Source of the DNA: Planctomycetota bacterium
GTDB lineage: Bacteria > Planctomycetota > Planctomycetia > Gemmatales > Gemmataceae
NCBI GenBank assembly: GCA_021413735.1
Contig: JAIOPV010000188.1
Span: 62,001-126,000 of the forward strand
DNA: 64,000 nt
Reading direction: 5' to 3'
Part shown: one piece after another, positions 34,884 to 42,924 of the stretch
Layout of the letters: each line of letters starts with the position of its first letter
How positions within the stretch are numbered: the stretch's first letter is position 1
Translations under genes and position numbers: made by a program
The notes under the pieces: generated by a model
What the model was told of the DNA's origin: nothing
The model's input: the letters and a program-made list of their open reading frames with translations, nothing else
Database searches by the model: none

Positions 34884-35498
34884 TTAGACGCGTTGGAGGC
34901 GCGAGGGGCGACTTGGCCTGAACGACCGCGCACGGCCGCTCAATTCGGCTTGCCTCTCCCGACTCAGAGCCCGCGGGCGGAACGTGAATTCGGAGTGCGC
35001 GACGGAAATCGACACAGCCACGTCACCGCCCGGCACCGTCTCCGCGGCCTGATCTTGCGTCGGAGCTACCAGTTGCTTGGCGAGTTCATCGCGGTACGGA
35101 GGGCAGTCGCGGAGCGCGCGGAGGGTTTTGTCGTAGTTCCGATTCGGTAACTGCCGCCCTCGCTCTGCACGAGATACCGTCGCAACGCCGTAGCCAGTCA
35201 GGTCCGCGAGCTCTTGCTGGGACCAGTCCAGCCCCTCGCGTATGCGTCGGTATTCGGTCGGGGTTAGGTAACCCATCGCCACGCACACTGCGTCGTGTCG
35301 GATATGGGCGGCCTCGGGACCGAAAAACTCCTCCCCGCACTTCGGGCACTGCTTGACCGGCACGTTCTGAGCGTGTGCCCGGACGACGATGCCGTCCCCG
35401 GCGTCGAAGTCGAAGTCCTCGGTACGGCGGGTCAGGACCAGGAGACCCTTGCGGCACTCAGGGCACTTCTCGTCGGTCTGTTCGCCAGGATGGTTCAT
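34884..35498 (-). CDS. MqsA-like zinc-binding XRE regulator (antitoxin-like)
   Basis: A 204-aa protein. The N-terminal part has CPEC (12-15) and CPKC (51-54), the paired zinc knuckles of MqsA-type antitoxins. YRRIREGLDWSQQELADLTG, then ATVSRAERGRQLPN (about 86-122), is an XRE helix-turn-helix. The last 75 residues are an extra basic tail. GGAG precedes the ATG. MqsA proteins bind a toxin through the zinc domain and a palindromic operator through the HTH; palindromes lie upstream of this operon. The order, candidate toxin first and regulator second, matches mqsRA. Confidence 0.75.
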   Translation of the reverse strand: MNHPGEQTDEKCPECRKGLLVLTRRTEDFDFDAGDGIVVRAHAQNVPVKQCPKCGEEFFGPEAAHIRHDAVCVAMGYLTPTEYRRIREGLDWSQQELADLTGYGVATVSRAERGRQLPNRNYDKTLRALRDCPPYRDELAKQLVAPTQDQAAETVPGGDVAVSISVAHSEFTFRPRALSRERQAELSGRARSFRPSRPSRLQRV

Positions 35499-35514
35499 TG
35501 GAGGATCTCCATCA

Positions 35515-35859
35515 CTACCGTGGGTAATTGGTTCTGTGGCAGCTCTGGATGTAGGCGCGGTACTTCCCAAGGCGATACTCGTAGACCTTAAGTTTGATGA
35601 AAATGCCCCGCCGGTCGGTCGCCTGCCAAGCGATGTCGTTGGGGTCGGGCGGAGTGCATTGGGCAACAGGCACCAAGCACACGCCTCCCGGTCCCAAGGC
35701 GTCGATGATGTACTGAACGACTTCTCCATCCGACGGATCACGCCCAAAGTGATCCTTCAGATCAACTTTGGCTTGCCGACTCGCGCGCTGGCTGAACTCG
35801 TACTCGTCGTCGTCGAGTAGACTCCGCAATTGTTGCTGTTCTGGAGGCGGACTTGGCAT
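35515..35859 (-). CDS. Candidate toxin partner of the MqsA-like protein
   Basis: A 114-aa protein with a helical N-terminal part (EFSQRASRQAKVDLKDHF) and beta-rich end (GVCLVPVAQ, RGIFIKLKVYEYRLGKYRAY, IQSCH). The fold outline, a helix pair followed by strands with a C-terminal His, is compatible with RelE/MqsR-type RNases, but no family motif is certain. It is 16 bp upstream of the MqsA-like gene and is the promoter-proximal gene, which is the main argument for a toxin. Confidence 0.45.
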   Translation of the reverse strand: MPSPPPEQQQLRSLLDDDEYEFSQRASRQAKVDLKDHFGRDPSDGEVVQYIIDALGPGGVCLVPVAQCTPPDPNDIAWQATDRRGIFIKLKVYEYRLGKYRAYIQSCHRTNYPR

Positions 35860-36376
35860 GCGGCCGAACCCCGCGGTGGTGACAGTTCGTGAAGCCTTAT
35901 CACATGGTCAGATCTTTTTCAGGTGGCCGAGTGTGCCAGATTGTTAATCATATGATCTGTTTCGGTGCGGTCAAGCCCAGCGGCTCACCTGATTTCAGAT
36001 CATATGATCTGTCGGGGCCGCGGCCAGAACTCCACATTTTCTCTAATCTTCTACTGGTAAAAGGCTTGCGTCGAATAATCAGGTCGTCAACTGGCTCCTG
36101 AAATATGTTCGCGACGCCCCTGACCGCTCCGACAAGGCCCCTTGGCACTTTCCATCCCGCCCCGCCGAGCCGATCCGGGGAGACTGCCCGAGCCGTCGAA
36201 CTTCGCAAGCTGCCAAGGCGGTTTCCATCCCAGCGGATATCGGGGACGCGGCATGAGGCCCCCGGCGCTCGAATCGAACGCCAACTTGCCCGGAACGCAT
36301 CGAAGAGACGGGATTAATCGCTGCCGATGGACGCCCTCCCGCCTGCCGCTAAAATGCTGGTTTTGGAGGGCGTGCC
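35860..36376. other. 517-bp AT-richer intergenic region
   Basis: No supported gene. The left half is unusually AT-rich and holds the ATCATATGAT palindromes; the right half is GC-rich with a hairpin (GCCCTCC/GGAGGGC) just ahead of the HEPN-like gene, whose GTG start follows GGAGGGCGTGCC. Confidence 0.5.
35947..36010. promoter_or_regulatory. Two palindromic operators upstream of the toxin-antitoxin-like operon
   Basis: AGATCATATGATCT (35997-36010) is a perfect 14-bp palindrome. The sequence ATCATATGATCTGT is repeated at 35947-35960 and 35999-36012, a 52-bp spacing close to five helical turns. They lie 90-150 bp before the candidate toxin ATG, where the MqsA-like protein would be expected to bind. 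Confidence 0.6.
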
Positions 36377-37117
36377 GTGTTCAAGGGAACGGTGAGCTAC
36401 CGGGCAGAGATCGACGGCATGGGGCTGAAGTTCCCGCTGTTCGATTACAAACCCACGGAACCGGCCATCGAGAAGGTGGAGATCGAAGGGCCGAATGGCG
36501 ATCACATCCTGGTGACTGTCCATTTTTCGTCCATCGCGGCCCCCGACGATGCCCGCCCCATCGCGGCGAAGGCCGCAACTGCCGCCCTTGATCGCCTAAG
36601 CTATCACCACGGGATCACCATCGGCAACCCGCACTTCACCGGCCACAACTTCAACCCTGTTAACCCCACGCCGGGCACGTTCAGTTACGCTGGAAGCGGG
36701 ATTGGACTGTTCGTGTCCGGGTCGGCGCCAGCCGCCATCGGGCTCCAGCCGGGCCAACTCAAGCCGGATCTCGAAGACCCCACTCCCACCGGTGGACGGC
36801 ACTTCCCACTATTTCGTTCCGCCCTGCTCTCGGGAAGCCCGGTCGAGACGTTCATGCACCTCTACAACTTGCTGCTGATGCTGTACGGGGACAATCAGGG
36901 CAACGTTGACGGGTTCATCCGCACGGTCGAACCTGCCGTTCCACAGACCCCCAGCCCGAAGTTCGCAGGGGTGAATGAGACCCTCTACACCCGGCTCCGC
37001 AACGAGTTCGCGCATGTCCGCGTCGGTGTTGACATGAACCAGACGAAGGCGGAGATGGAACAGCACGTCGGTCACCTCCGGGACATCGTTCGCAAGGCGA
37101 TCAAAGCGAAGCCGTAG
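36377..37117 (+). CDS. HEPN-like C-terminal domain protein
   Basis: A 246-aa protein starting at a GTG after GGAGGGCGTGCC. The N-terminal two-thirds is beta-rich and unassigned. The C-terminal helical part contains LYTRLRNEFAHVRVG (about 204-218), with Arg209 and His214 making an RX4H motif of the HEPN ribonuclease type, then a long helix. HEPN proteins are common RNases of toxin-antitoxin and defence systems; here the call rests on one motif in a helical context. Confidence 0.5.
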   Translation: MFKGTVSYRAEIDGMGLKFPLFDYKPTEPAIEKVEIEGPNGDHILVTVHFSSIAAPDDARPIAAKAATAALDRLSYHHGITIGNPHFTGHNFNPVNPTPGTFSYAGSGIGLFVSGSAPAAIGLQPGQLKPDLEDPTPTGGRHFPLFRSALLSGSPVETFMHLYNLLLMLYGDNQGNVDGFIRTVEPAVPQTPSPKFAGVNETLYTRLRNEFAHVRVGVDMNQTKAEMEQHVGHLRDIVRKAIKAKP

Positions 37118-37175
37118 CTCCGATGGTCGTTTCTGGTGCCGGATGCGGTGCTGCATAAAGTGCTTGACCGCGTGT

Positions 37176-37676
37176 TTAGTCGAGCTTGGCCTCGTTCTTC
37201 CTATGCCACTCGATGTGGTGCTTCCGGCACAGCCAACGGACTTCAAGCGGTTTCGTGTAGTCATCGTGATGCGCTTCGACTTGCCTCCAGCCGTCGGGAG
37301 CCCGAATTGGTATGCCGCACACTTCGCACGGTGAAGGGAGCAGATCGCCTCGGGCGATGGCATTTTTGACCTCTGCCCATGCTGCGGCTTTCAGTTGGTA
37401 CGCAGCGGTGCGTTTTGCCACTTCGCCATCCGGTCGCTCTTCGATTCCGTGAGGCATCCCAGCATATCCGGGGTCGGAAAGCGACGCAGACTCTTGGCGA
37501 TCAGGATCACGTTCGGCAATCTGATGGACTCCAGCCTTCACGAGGCAAGCATGTGCAGCCTGCTTTGTGACCCGGAAAAAATCCGCAATCTGAGCAAAAT
37601 CGAATCCAGCCGCATAAAGCAGCGTTGCCTGCCGCAAGTCAATCTTCCTCTTGTATCCCTTTCTTACATATCCCAT
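37176..37676 (-). CDS. HNH-type protein with N-terminal HTH
   Basis: A 166-aa protein. Residues about 10-50 resemble a helix-turn-helix (LRQATLLYAAGFDFAQIADFF, then TKQAAHACLVKAGV). The C-terminal part has CEVCG and VEAHHDDYTKPLEVRWLCRK followed by HHIEWHRK, an HNH-like zinc site with Cys pair and His pairs of the sort found in phage genomes. A DNA nuclease role is likely but not proved. It is divergent from the next gene. Confidence 0.65.
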   Translation of the reverse strand: MGYVRKGYKRKIDLRQATLLYAAGFDFAQIADFFRVTKQAAHACLVKAGVHQIAERDPDRQESASLSDPGYAGMPHGIEERPDGEVAKRTAAYQLKAAAWAEVKNAIARGDLLPSPCEVCGIPIRAPDGWRQVEAHHDDYTKPLEVRWLCRKHHIEWHRKNEAKLD

Positions 37677-37705
37677 CCAACTGCCTCCTTGTTGACGACA
37701 TAAAT

Positions 37706-37739
37706 CTGTTTGACATGAACAATTGATTCTGTCAAACAG
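37706..37739. promoter_or_regulatory. 34-bp dyad between divergent genes
   Basis: CTGTTTGACA (37706-37715) and TGTCAAACAG (37730-37739) are perfect inverted arms, with the palindrome CAATTG (37720-37725) exactly at the centre. It lies in the 111-bp gap between the HNH gene and the 37.8-kb gene and is probably the operator for both promoters. Confidence 0.6.
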
Positions 37740-37787
37740 TTATTCAGTACGGGCAATGAAGCTCGGTGTAAATGTTCAGGAGTGAGT

Positions 37788-38099
37788 ATGCAAATTGACA
37801 AATCGAAGCTGGCCAGTCTCGCGGCTGATTGCCATGTAAAACAGACCTCTATGCAGAGCCTTCATATGCAATTGCAAAAAGGCGGCACTCCCGAGATGGC
37901 GGGTCTATACCCTATCGCCAAGGTCGAATATCAACGGGCCAAAAATCTGCTCGACCTGGAAGTAAAGACCCAGTCCGTGACCATCATCAAACAGACCTCC
38001 CAAGCACATGCTAGCGATTGCGCGGTACATAACGCGCCCGCCCTGCCAGTTGGCCCTTGCGATTGCGACCTGTCGGTAAGGGAATCAGACCCCGCATGA
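37788..38099 (+). CDS. Hypothetical protein
   Basis: A 103-aa protein from the ATG at 37788, preceded by CAGGAG at good spacing. It has a helical N-terminal half and a Cys/His-rich end (HASDCAVHNAPALPVGPCDC). It is the first gene of a plus-strand plasmid-like series and follows the 34-bp dyad. No family recognised. Confidence 0.6.
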   Translation: MQIDKSKLASLAADCHVKQTSMQSLHMQLQKGGTPEMAGLYPIAKVEYQRAKNLLDLEVKTQSVTIIKQTSQAHASDCAVHNAPALPVGPCDCDLSVRESDPA

Positions 38100-38315
38100 C
38101 CCGAACACGTCCGTGACCGTCCTGCCCATCCATCAACTCCCCCGCCGAGCCATTTATCGGGTGATGCTGAAGCCGCAGCCGTGCCCCGCAAGCTGCCAAC
38201 CGGGTTTCCCTTCGGGAGCCTCCCGGTTTCGCGTTGCCGGTCACAGCCCCAGCGGCTTCGTGCGCAACCCGTAACGGCCCCGATTGGCGGGGTCAGCAAC
38301 TGAAAGGAATCGACT

Positions 38316-38894
38316 ATGACCAAGAAAGTAAAACTGACCAACGCGCGCCGTGATGTGATTCGTGAATACGGCGTCAAACACATTAGTGCCAACATCGACC
38401 GCACCAAGGAGAAGAAGCACCTCGGGGTCATGACCGAGGCTGCGAACGCTGCGATCCGGGCCAAGTACCCCGAGGCCGACATGGTGGTCCTTCGGAGGTA
38501 CAAGCTCGAACAGACGGATCGTTGCCTCAAGTTCCAGCTCCCAAGCGGACGGGTGGACGGATTCAACTTCCCCAGCGATGCGGCAATAGCTGACATTCCG
38601 TATTGCCGGAGCTGCCACTACGGAAACAGCGACGTGTTTGTGGTGTCGTCCGCCTTCGAGAAGTCCTTTGATGAGTACGCGAAGCTGAAAACCGAATCCG
38701 ATAAACGCCAGCATGAGAAGATGCAGGAGTTTATGAGCTTCCTCGGTGCCTGCCAGTGCGTCGAGGAGGTGCTGGAAGTGATTGAGCTCCCGGAGGACAT
38801 CCGCAAACGTGTCGGGCACGAATCCACCGGCCTTGTGGCCGTTACTCCGGAAACGGTCAAGTCGCTCAAGGCAACGTTCAAGAAAAGTGCGTAA
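38316..38894 (+). CDS. Hypothetical protein, possibly Nmad5-like
   Basis: A 192-aa protein with VKLTNARRDVIREYGVKHI at the start, and CRSCHYGNSDVFVV in the middle. The opening loosely recalls phage proteins named Nmad5 (putative nucleotide modification), but I cannot confirm it. GAAAGGAATCG precedes the ATG, a leader shared with the gene at 40.9 kb. Confidence 0.5.
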   Translation: MTKKVKLTNARRDVIREYGVKHISANIDRTKEKKHLGVMTEAANAAIRAKYPEADMVVLRRYKLEQTDRCLKFQLPSGRVDGFNFPSDAAIADIPYCRSCHYGNSDVFVVSSAFEKSFDEYAKLKTESDKRQHEKMQEFMSFLGACQCVEEVLEVIELPEDIRKRVGHESTGLVAVTPETVKSLKATFKKSA

Positions 38895-38899
38895 TCTAC

Positions 38900-38924
38900 C
38901 GGGCGAGGCATGAAGCCCCGCCCG
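38900..38924 (+). promoter_or_regulatory. Leader hairpin before the large ParB-like gene
   Basis: CGGGCGAGGC (38900-38909) pairs with GCCCCGCCCG (38915-38924) with one mismatch and an ATGAA loop. It lies between the 38.3-kb gene and the ParB-like gene. Similar GC hairpins precede several genes in this region. Confidence 0.4.
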
Positions 38925-38960
38925 TCCTATCCAACGTCAAATCAGAAAAGGAATTCCACC

Positions 38961-40889
38961 ATGACCTACCAACAGATCGAAATCAATCACCTTGAACGTT
39001 CCCCCCTGAACGTCCGCAAAACCGACAGCCATGCAGCGATGGAGGAACTGAAAGCGTCCATCGTCGCTCACGGCCTCATGCAGAACCTCGTCGTGGTTCC
39101 CGCCAAGAAGGGGAAGTTCAGCGTGGTCGCTGGCGGAAGACGCCTCGAAGCGCTCATCCAACTGCGGGACGAGGGCAAACTGCCTGACGATCACTCCGTC
39201 CCATGCCGAATCGCCGACCCGGCAGAAGCGGCGGAACTGAGCCTCGCCGAGAACACTGTCCGCCAGGCCATGCACCCCGCCGACGAGTTCGAGGCCTTCG
39301 CCGCTCTTATCGAGCAGAAACTAACCGCCGCTCAGGTGGCGGAGCGGTTCGGCACAACCGAACGGCACGTCCTTCAACGCATGAAGCTGGGCCGGGTCGC
39401 ACCGAAGCTCCTTACGGCTTACCGGGCAGGCGACGTGACGCTCGACGCCCTCATGGCGTTTGCGGTCACCGACGACCACAAGCGGCAGCTCAGCGTCTGG
39501 AAATCGCTGGAAGGCTGGCAGGTCAACAACGTGCGCCAGATCCGAGGTAAGCTCACAGACACGCTGACCGATGCCGACGACGACGTGGTCAAGTTCGTCG
39601 GTCTGGAAGCCTATAGGGCAGCGGGCGGGCGGGTTCGGGAAGATCTGTTCAGCGAAGACGTGTATCTCGAAGACTCCGCGCTACTGGAACGTCTCGCCAA
39701 CGAGAAACTGGACGCCGAAGTCGAGAAGCTCCGGGCCGAAGGCTGGGGCTGGGTCGAGATCGAAAGTGACGACAGCATTCCGGCATACCGTTGCGGGCGG
39801 ATCGAAGCAAAACCAGTAGACGCGCCGGAAGAACTCCTCTCTCTACAAAGCCAACTTGAAGTCGAGATTCGGGACCTCGACGAAGTTATCGAGGCGACGT
39901 GGGAGAGCGAGGATTCGGAGGAAGAGGAACGACTCGACACGAAGCGCTCCGAGGTACAGGAGCGACTCGACGCACTGGAAGAACAACTCGAAACGTACGC
40001 CGCCTTCGATCCGGCAGAGATGGCGAACGCTGGATGCCTCGTCTCCATCGGCCACGACGGCGAACTCGACCTCGCACGCGGCTTGGTGAAACCGGGCGAC
40101 CACCGGCCAGCAGCGGCAGGCGCCAACGATGGGTCTACCGCGGCGAAAGAGAAGCCGGAGTTCTCACAATCGCTCATCGCCGACCTGAAGGCGTACCGGA
40201 CGCAAGCCGCCCAAGCCGAGATCGCCTCACACCCCGATATCGCTTTCGACCTGCTGGTGTTCCACGTCGCTTGCGACGTCCTCAGCCCCAGTAGTTTCCT
40301 CCGTGAGGGGATCGACGTCAGCTTCCGGCAGAGCTACCCCCGCCCGAGTGTTGAAAAGGACGGAATTGCTACCAAACGGCTTGAAGCCATCCGGGAAGGC
40401 TTGTCGCTCGCGTGGCTGGAAATCGATGGCGAGGACGAGCGGTTTGACGCATTCCGTCAACTTCCCGACGACGACAAACGCCGCATCCTCGCCTACTCCA
40501 CTGCGTTGACCTTGAAGCCATCGCTGGCCGGCAGTGGCGAGTTTCCCTCGGCCTACGAAATCGCCCTGTCCCTGACGGGCGGCAGCGTGGCCGAATACTG
40601 GCGACCCACGAAGGACAACTACCTATCGCGAATCACCCGCGAGCAACTACTGGCGGCCGGGAGCGAGGTCATGCTCAGCGGCAAGGAGTGGGCCATCGCT
40701 CACCGCGACGACAAGAAGGGGGCGCTGGTCGAGGTGCTGGACACAACCTTCGCGGCGTCTGGCAAACCGGACACGAGGGACGCGATCAAGAACTGGTTGC
40801 CGAAGGGCATGGAGTTCCGGGCCGTGGCACAGGAAGCCGAGCCGATCGAAGCCCCGAAGAAGGTCCGCAAAGCCAAGCAAGTAGCGTAG
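38961..40889 (+). CDS. Large plasmid-type ParB/RepB-like protein
   Basis: A 642-aa protein. The ParB N-terminal domain shows IEINHLERSPLNVRKTDSHA, the box II motif VVAGGRRLEALIQL and LSLAENTVRQAMHPADEFEA. A helix-turn-helix follows (LTAAQVAERFGTTERHVLQR). The remainder includes a Glu-rich coiled coil (about 285-345) and a large unassigned C-terminal domain. This long form is seen on conjugative plasmids and ICEs, where it may act in replication, regulation or nuclease functions rather than partition. AAAAGGAAT precedes the ATG at 38961. Confidence 0.8.
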   Translation: MTYQQIEINHLERSPLNVRKTDSHAAMEELKASIVAHGLMQNLVVVPAKKGKFSVVAGGRRLEALIQLRDEGKLPDDHSVPCRIADPAEAAELSLAENTVRQAMHPADEFEAFAALIEQKLTAAQVAERFGTTERHVLQRMKLGRVAPKLLTAYRAGDVTLDALMAFAVTDDHKRQLSVWKSLEGWQVNNVRQIRGKLTDTLTDADDDVVKFVGLEAYRAAGGRVREDLFSEDVYLEDSALLERLANEKLDAEVEKLRAEGWGWVEIESDDSIPAYRCGRIEAKPVDAPEELLSLQSQLEVEIRDLDEVIEATWESEDSEEEERLDTKRSEVQERLDALEEQLETYAAFDPAEMANAGCLVSIGHDGELDLARGLVKPGDHRPAAAGANDGSTAAKEKPEFSQSLIADLKAYRTQAAQAEIASHPDIAFDLLVFHVACDVLSPSSFLREGIDVSFRQSYPRPSVEKDGIATKRLEAIREGLSLAWLEIDGEDERFDAFRQLPDDDKRRILAYSTALTLKPSLAGSGEFPSAYEIALSLTGGSVAEYWRPTKDNYLSRITREQLLAAGSEVMLSGKEWAIAHRDDKKGALVEVLDTTFAASGKPDTRDAIKNWLPKGMEFRAVAQEAEPIEAPKKVRKAKQVA

Positions 40890-40938
40890 CTCAACCGGGG
40901 CGGTGGCGACGCCGCGCCAACCTGAAAGGAATCGCAAC

Positions 40939-41220
40939 ATGAAGAACAAAATGAACGACCTAAACGACCACCTTTTTGCCCAGCTTGAGCGTTTGAGCGA
41001 TGAGAATCTCGACGAGAAAGGACTGGAACGCGAAGTCCAGCGCACCAGCTCCATCGTCAACGTCAGCGAACAGATCATCAACAACGCGCAGGTGGCCCTG
41101 AACGCGGCGGAATTGGTGGCGAAGCATGGACGCGGCAATTGGGAGAACATGTTGCCGAACGTCGATGGTAAGCCGAAGCCGCCCGTCATCCCGGATTTCA
41201 GCGACAAGGGCGGCAAATGA
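40939..41220 (+). CDS. Phage/ICE-type small hypothetical protein
   Basis: A 93-aa helical protein (MNDLNDHLFAQLERLSDENL, then IVNVSEQIINNAQVALNAAEL), a type often found just before an HNH gene in phages and ICEs, as here. GAAAGGAATCG precedes the ATG. The stop overlaps the next start by ATGA. Confidence 0.65.
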   Translation: MKNKMNDLNDHLFAQLERLSDENLDEKGLEREVQRTSSIVNVSEQIINNAQVALNAAELVAKHGRGNWENMLPNVDGKPKPPVIPDFSDKGGK

Positions 41221-41879
41221 CGAGGGGCCGCCGCATTCATTATTCCGAACCGGAGCTGGACTGGATCAAGCGATCCCGCGCGCTGCCGCGCAAAGACGGG
41301 CACCGGAAGTTCTGCGAAAAGTTCGAGCGGGGCGACGTGACGCTCACGCACTTCAACTCCTTGTGCAAGCGGAAGGGCTGGCTGACCGGGCGCACCGGGC
41401 GGATCGAGAAAGGCGCGGAACCGTGGAATACGGGCATGAAGATGCCGCCCGGCAAGGGTGGCAATCACCCGAACGCCCGGAAGACTCAGTTCCAACCCGG
41501 AACGCGCCAGGGAGTTGCCACGAAGCTGTATAAGCCGATCGGCACCGAGCGGGTCAGCAGAGACGGGTATCTGGAGCGAAAGATCCACGACGGCATGCCC
41601 CTGCAGTCACGCTGGCGGGCCGTGCATCTCATACGGTGGGAAGCGGTGAACGGCCCGGTGCCCAAAGGCATGTGCCTGAAGTGCCTTGACGGGAACCACC
41701 GGAACACTGAGCCAGACAATTGGGTCGCTATACCGCGGGGCGCACTGCCGTTTCTCAATGGGCATCGGGGCCACAATTATAACGAGGTGCCTGACGAGTT
41801 GAAGCCCGCCGTCCTGGCGTTGGCACGGTTAAAGCACGCAAAGTCGAAAGCCGCCAAAAGAAAGAAGGATCTGCCCTGA
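41217..41879 (+). CDS. HNH-type phage endonuclease-like protein
   Basis: A 220-aa protein. The C-terminal part has SRWRAVHLIRWEAVNGPVPK, then CLKCLDGNHRNTEPDNW, the phage HNH_3-like His-Asn arrangement. The N-terminal half is basic and probably binds DNA. It is ATGA-coupled to the preceding gene. Its TGA stop is one copy of the three-base duplication of the MITE that follows. Confidence 0.7.
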   Translation: MTRGRRIHYSEPELDWIKRSRALPRKDGHRKFCEKFERGDVTLTHFNSLCKRKGWLTGRTGRIEKGAEPWNTGMKMPPGKGGNHPNARKTQFQPGTRQGVATKLYKPIGTERVSRDGYLERKIHDGMPLQSRWRAVHLIRWEAVNGPVPKGMCLKCLDGNHRNTEPDNWVAIPRGALPFLNGHRGHNYNEVPDELKPAVLALARLKHAKSKAAKRKKDLP

Positions 41880-41958
41880 GAGCCTGTGAATCAAACCCCG
41901 TTTTCAGGTCGAAAAGCCCTTGTTTTCGGCGATCTGGAGGGGTTTGATTCACAGGCTC
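41880..41958. mobile_element. 79-bp MITE with perfect 20-bp terminal repeats
   Basis: The left end GAGCCTGTGAATCAAA (20 matching bases in all, 41880-41899) is perfectly inverted at 41939-41958, with a 39-bp core that encodes nothing. TGA flanks it on both sides (41877-41879 and 41959-41961), a TNA duplication as for IS5-family elements. GAGCCTGT ends fit IS5-type termini. The left TGA doubles as the stop codon of the HNH gene. Confidence 0.7.
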
Positions 41959-42082
41959 TGAGCCCTGCCCAGCAAGTTCTCCTGCACGAACAGCCCGACA
42001 AGCCCCTCGTCCCTTGCACTAACGTGGGACTACCGCCTATGCCGTACTTAGAGATGAAGCACTTCATTGGGCGAACAGGTCG

Positions 42083-42817
42083 CTATTCGATCTTGCCACA
42101 TCCGCCGGCGTCGATCACATAAACATCGAATGTCTCACTGATAGGGTTGACCCCCGTGCCGCCCAGTAACGGGTAGCGTTCGTGGCAGATCTTCATGAGC
42201 CTCTTGCTGAATGCAAGGGCTTGATCCTTCGTTACCGTCCCGATCGCTTGCGCTTGCCGCTGGAGCACATATTTCTTTACGTCTGCATCCGCGCGTAGAT
42301 CATCGAACTGCGGACGGTTGCCTTTCATGAGTTCATCGATAACCTCGGTGCTACCGAACGGATTGACGCCGCTGTGGTCGCACTTCAGGTTGGTGCCGAG
42401 CACCTGCAGTGTTCCATCGCGCTTTGTGGAACACTGGCGATGCTGATACCTGAACCCTTCATCGACCCGACTGTAAAACATGGCCTGAAATGATACCAGC
42501 ACGATCTCGCCGGGGCGGTAAGTCTTGCAGTAAGTGGAGAACTCTTCCTTCAGTTTGCCCTCGAACGCTCCGAGCTTTTCGGCGGAGAACACTTGGTCTG
42601 CAAAGAATACCCTCATGACCTCGTACACATCGAACCTTACCACATCGCTTCCGCGGCCGAGCAATCGCACGCCACCCGTGGCAGTGCCAAGCGCCGCATT
42701 GCTCAACTTCACAATTTTGGTAACCGTGTCCTCATAGGTGTTCTTCTTCTTCCGCACCCTCTTGTCTGCGGCGAGAACCAGCGCCTCTGTCGTGGCAATC
42801 GCGTTGACGAGTGTCAT
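42083..42817 (-). CDS. Proteasome-beta-like Ntn hydrolase
   Basis: A 244-aa protein. The ATG at 42817 has GTGAGGGAC upstream and places Thr directly after Met. Numbering that Thr as 1 gives Asp17 (VLAADKR), Lys33 (TVTKIVK) and Gly47 (GTATGG), the same positions as the catalytic set of 20S proteasome beta subunits and HslV/Anbu relatives. Met removal before Thr would expose the nucleophile without a propeptide. It lies 107 bp downstream of a 144-aa gene that overlaps the MobF relaxase gene. A protease linked to the mobilisation operon is inferred; function unknown. Confidence 0.65.
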   Translation of the reverse strand: MTLVNAIATTEALVLAADKRVRKKKNTYEDTVTKIVKLSNAALGTATGGVRLLGRGSDVVRFDVYEVMRVFFADQVFSAEKLGAFEGKLKEEFSTYCKTYRPGEIVLVSFQAMFYSRVDEGFRYQHRQCSTKRDGTLQVLGTNLKCDHSGVNPFGSTEVIDELMKGNRPQFDDLRADADVKKYVLQRQAQAIGTVTKDQALAFSKRLMKICHERYPLLGGTGVNPISETFDVYVIDAGGCGKIE

Positions 42818-42924
42818 CGAATGTCCCTCACGAATCCGCACAATCGCAGTCCCGCTGTAATCGACTCGTGCTGCCTTCGGCATCTGAGCCTCGACTTCGA
42901 TTCTAGCGACGGTCGGCCACAGAT

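Noticed and set aside
36050..36257. Plus-strand open stretch reading NNQVVNWLLKYVRDAPDR
   Set aside because: Looks protein-like, but it has no start codon after the in-frame stop and no ribosome binding site; perhaps a decayed fragment.
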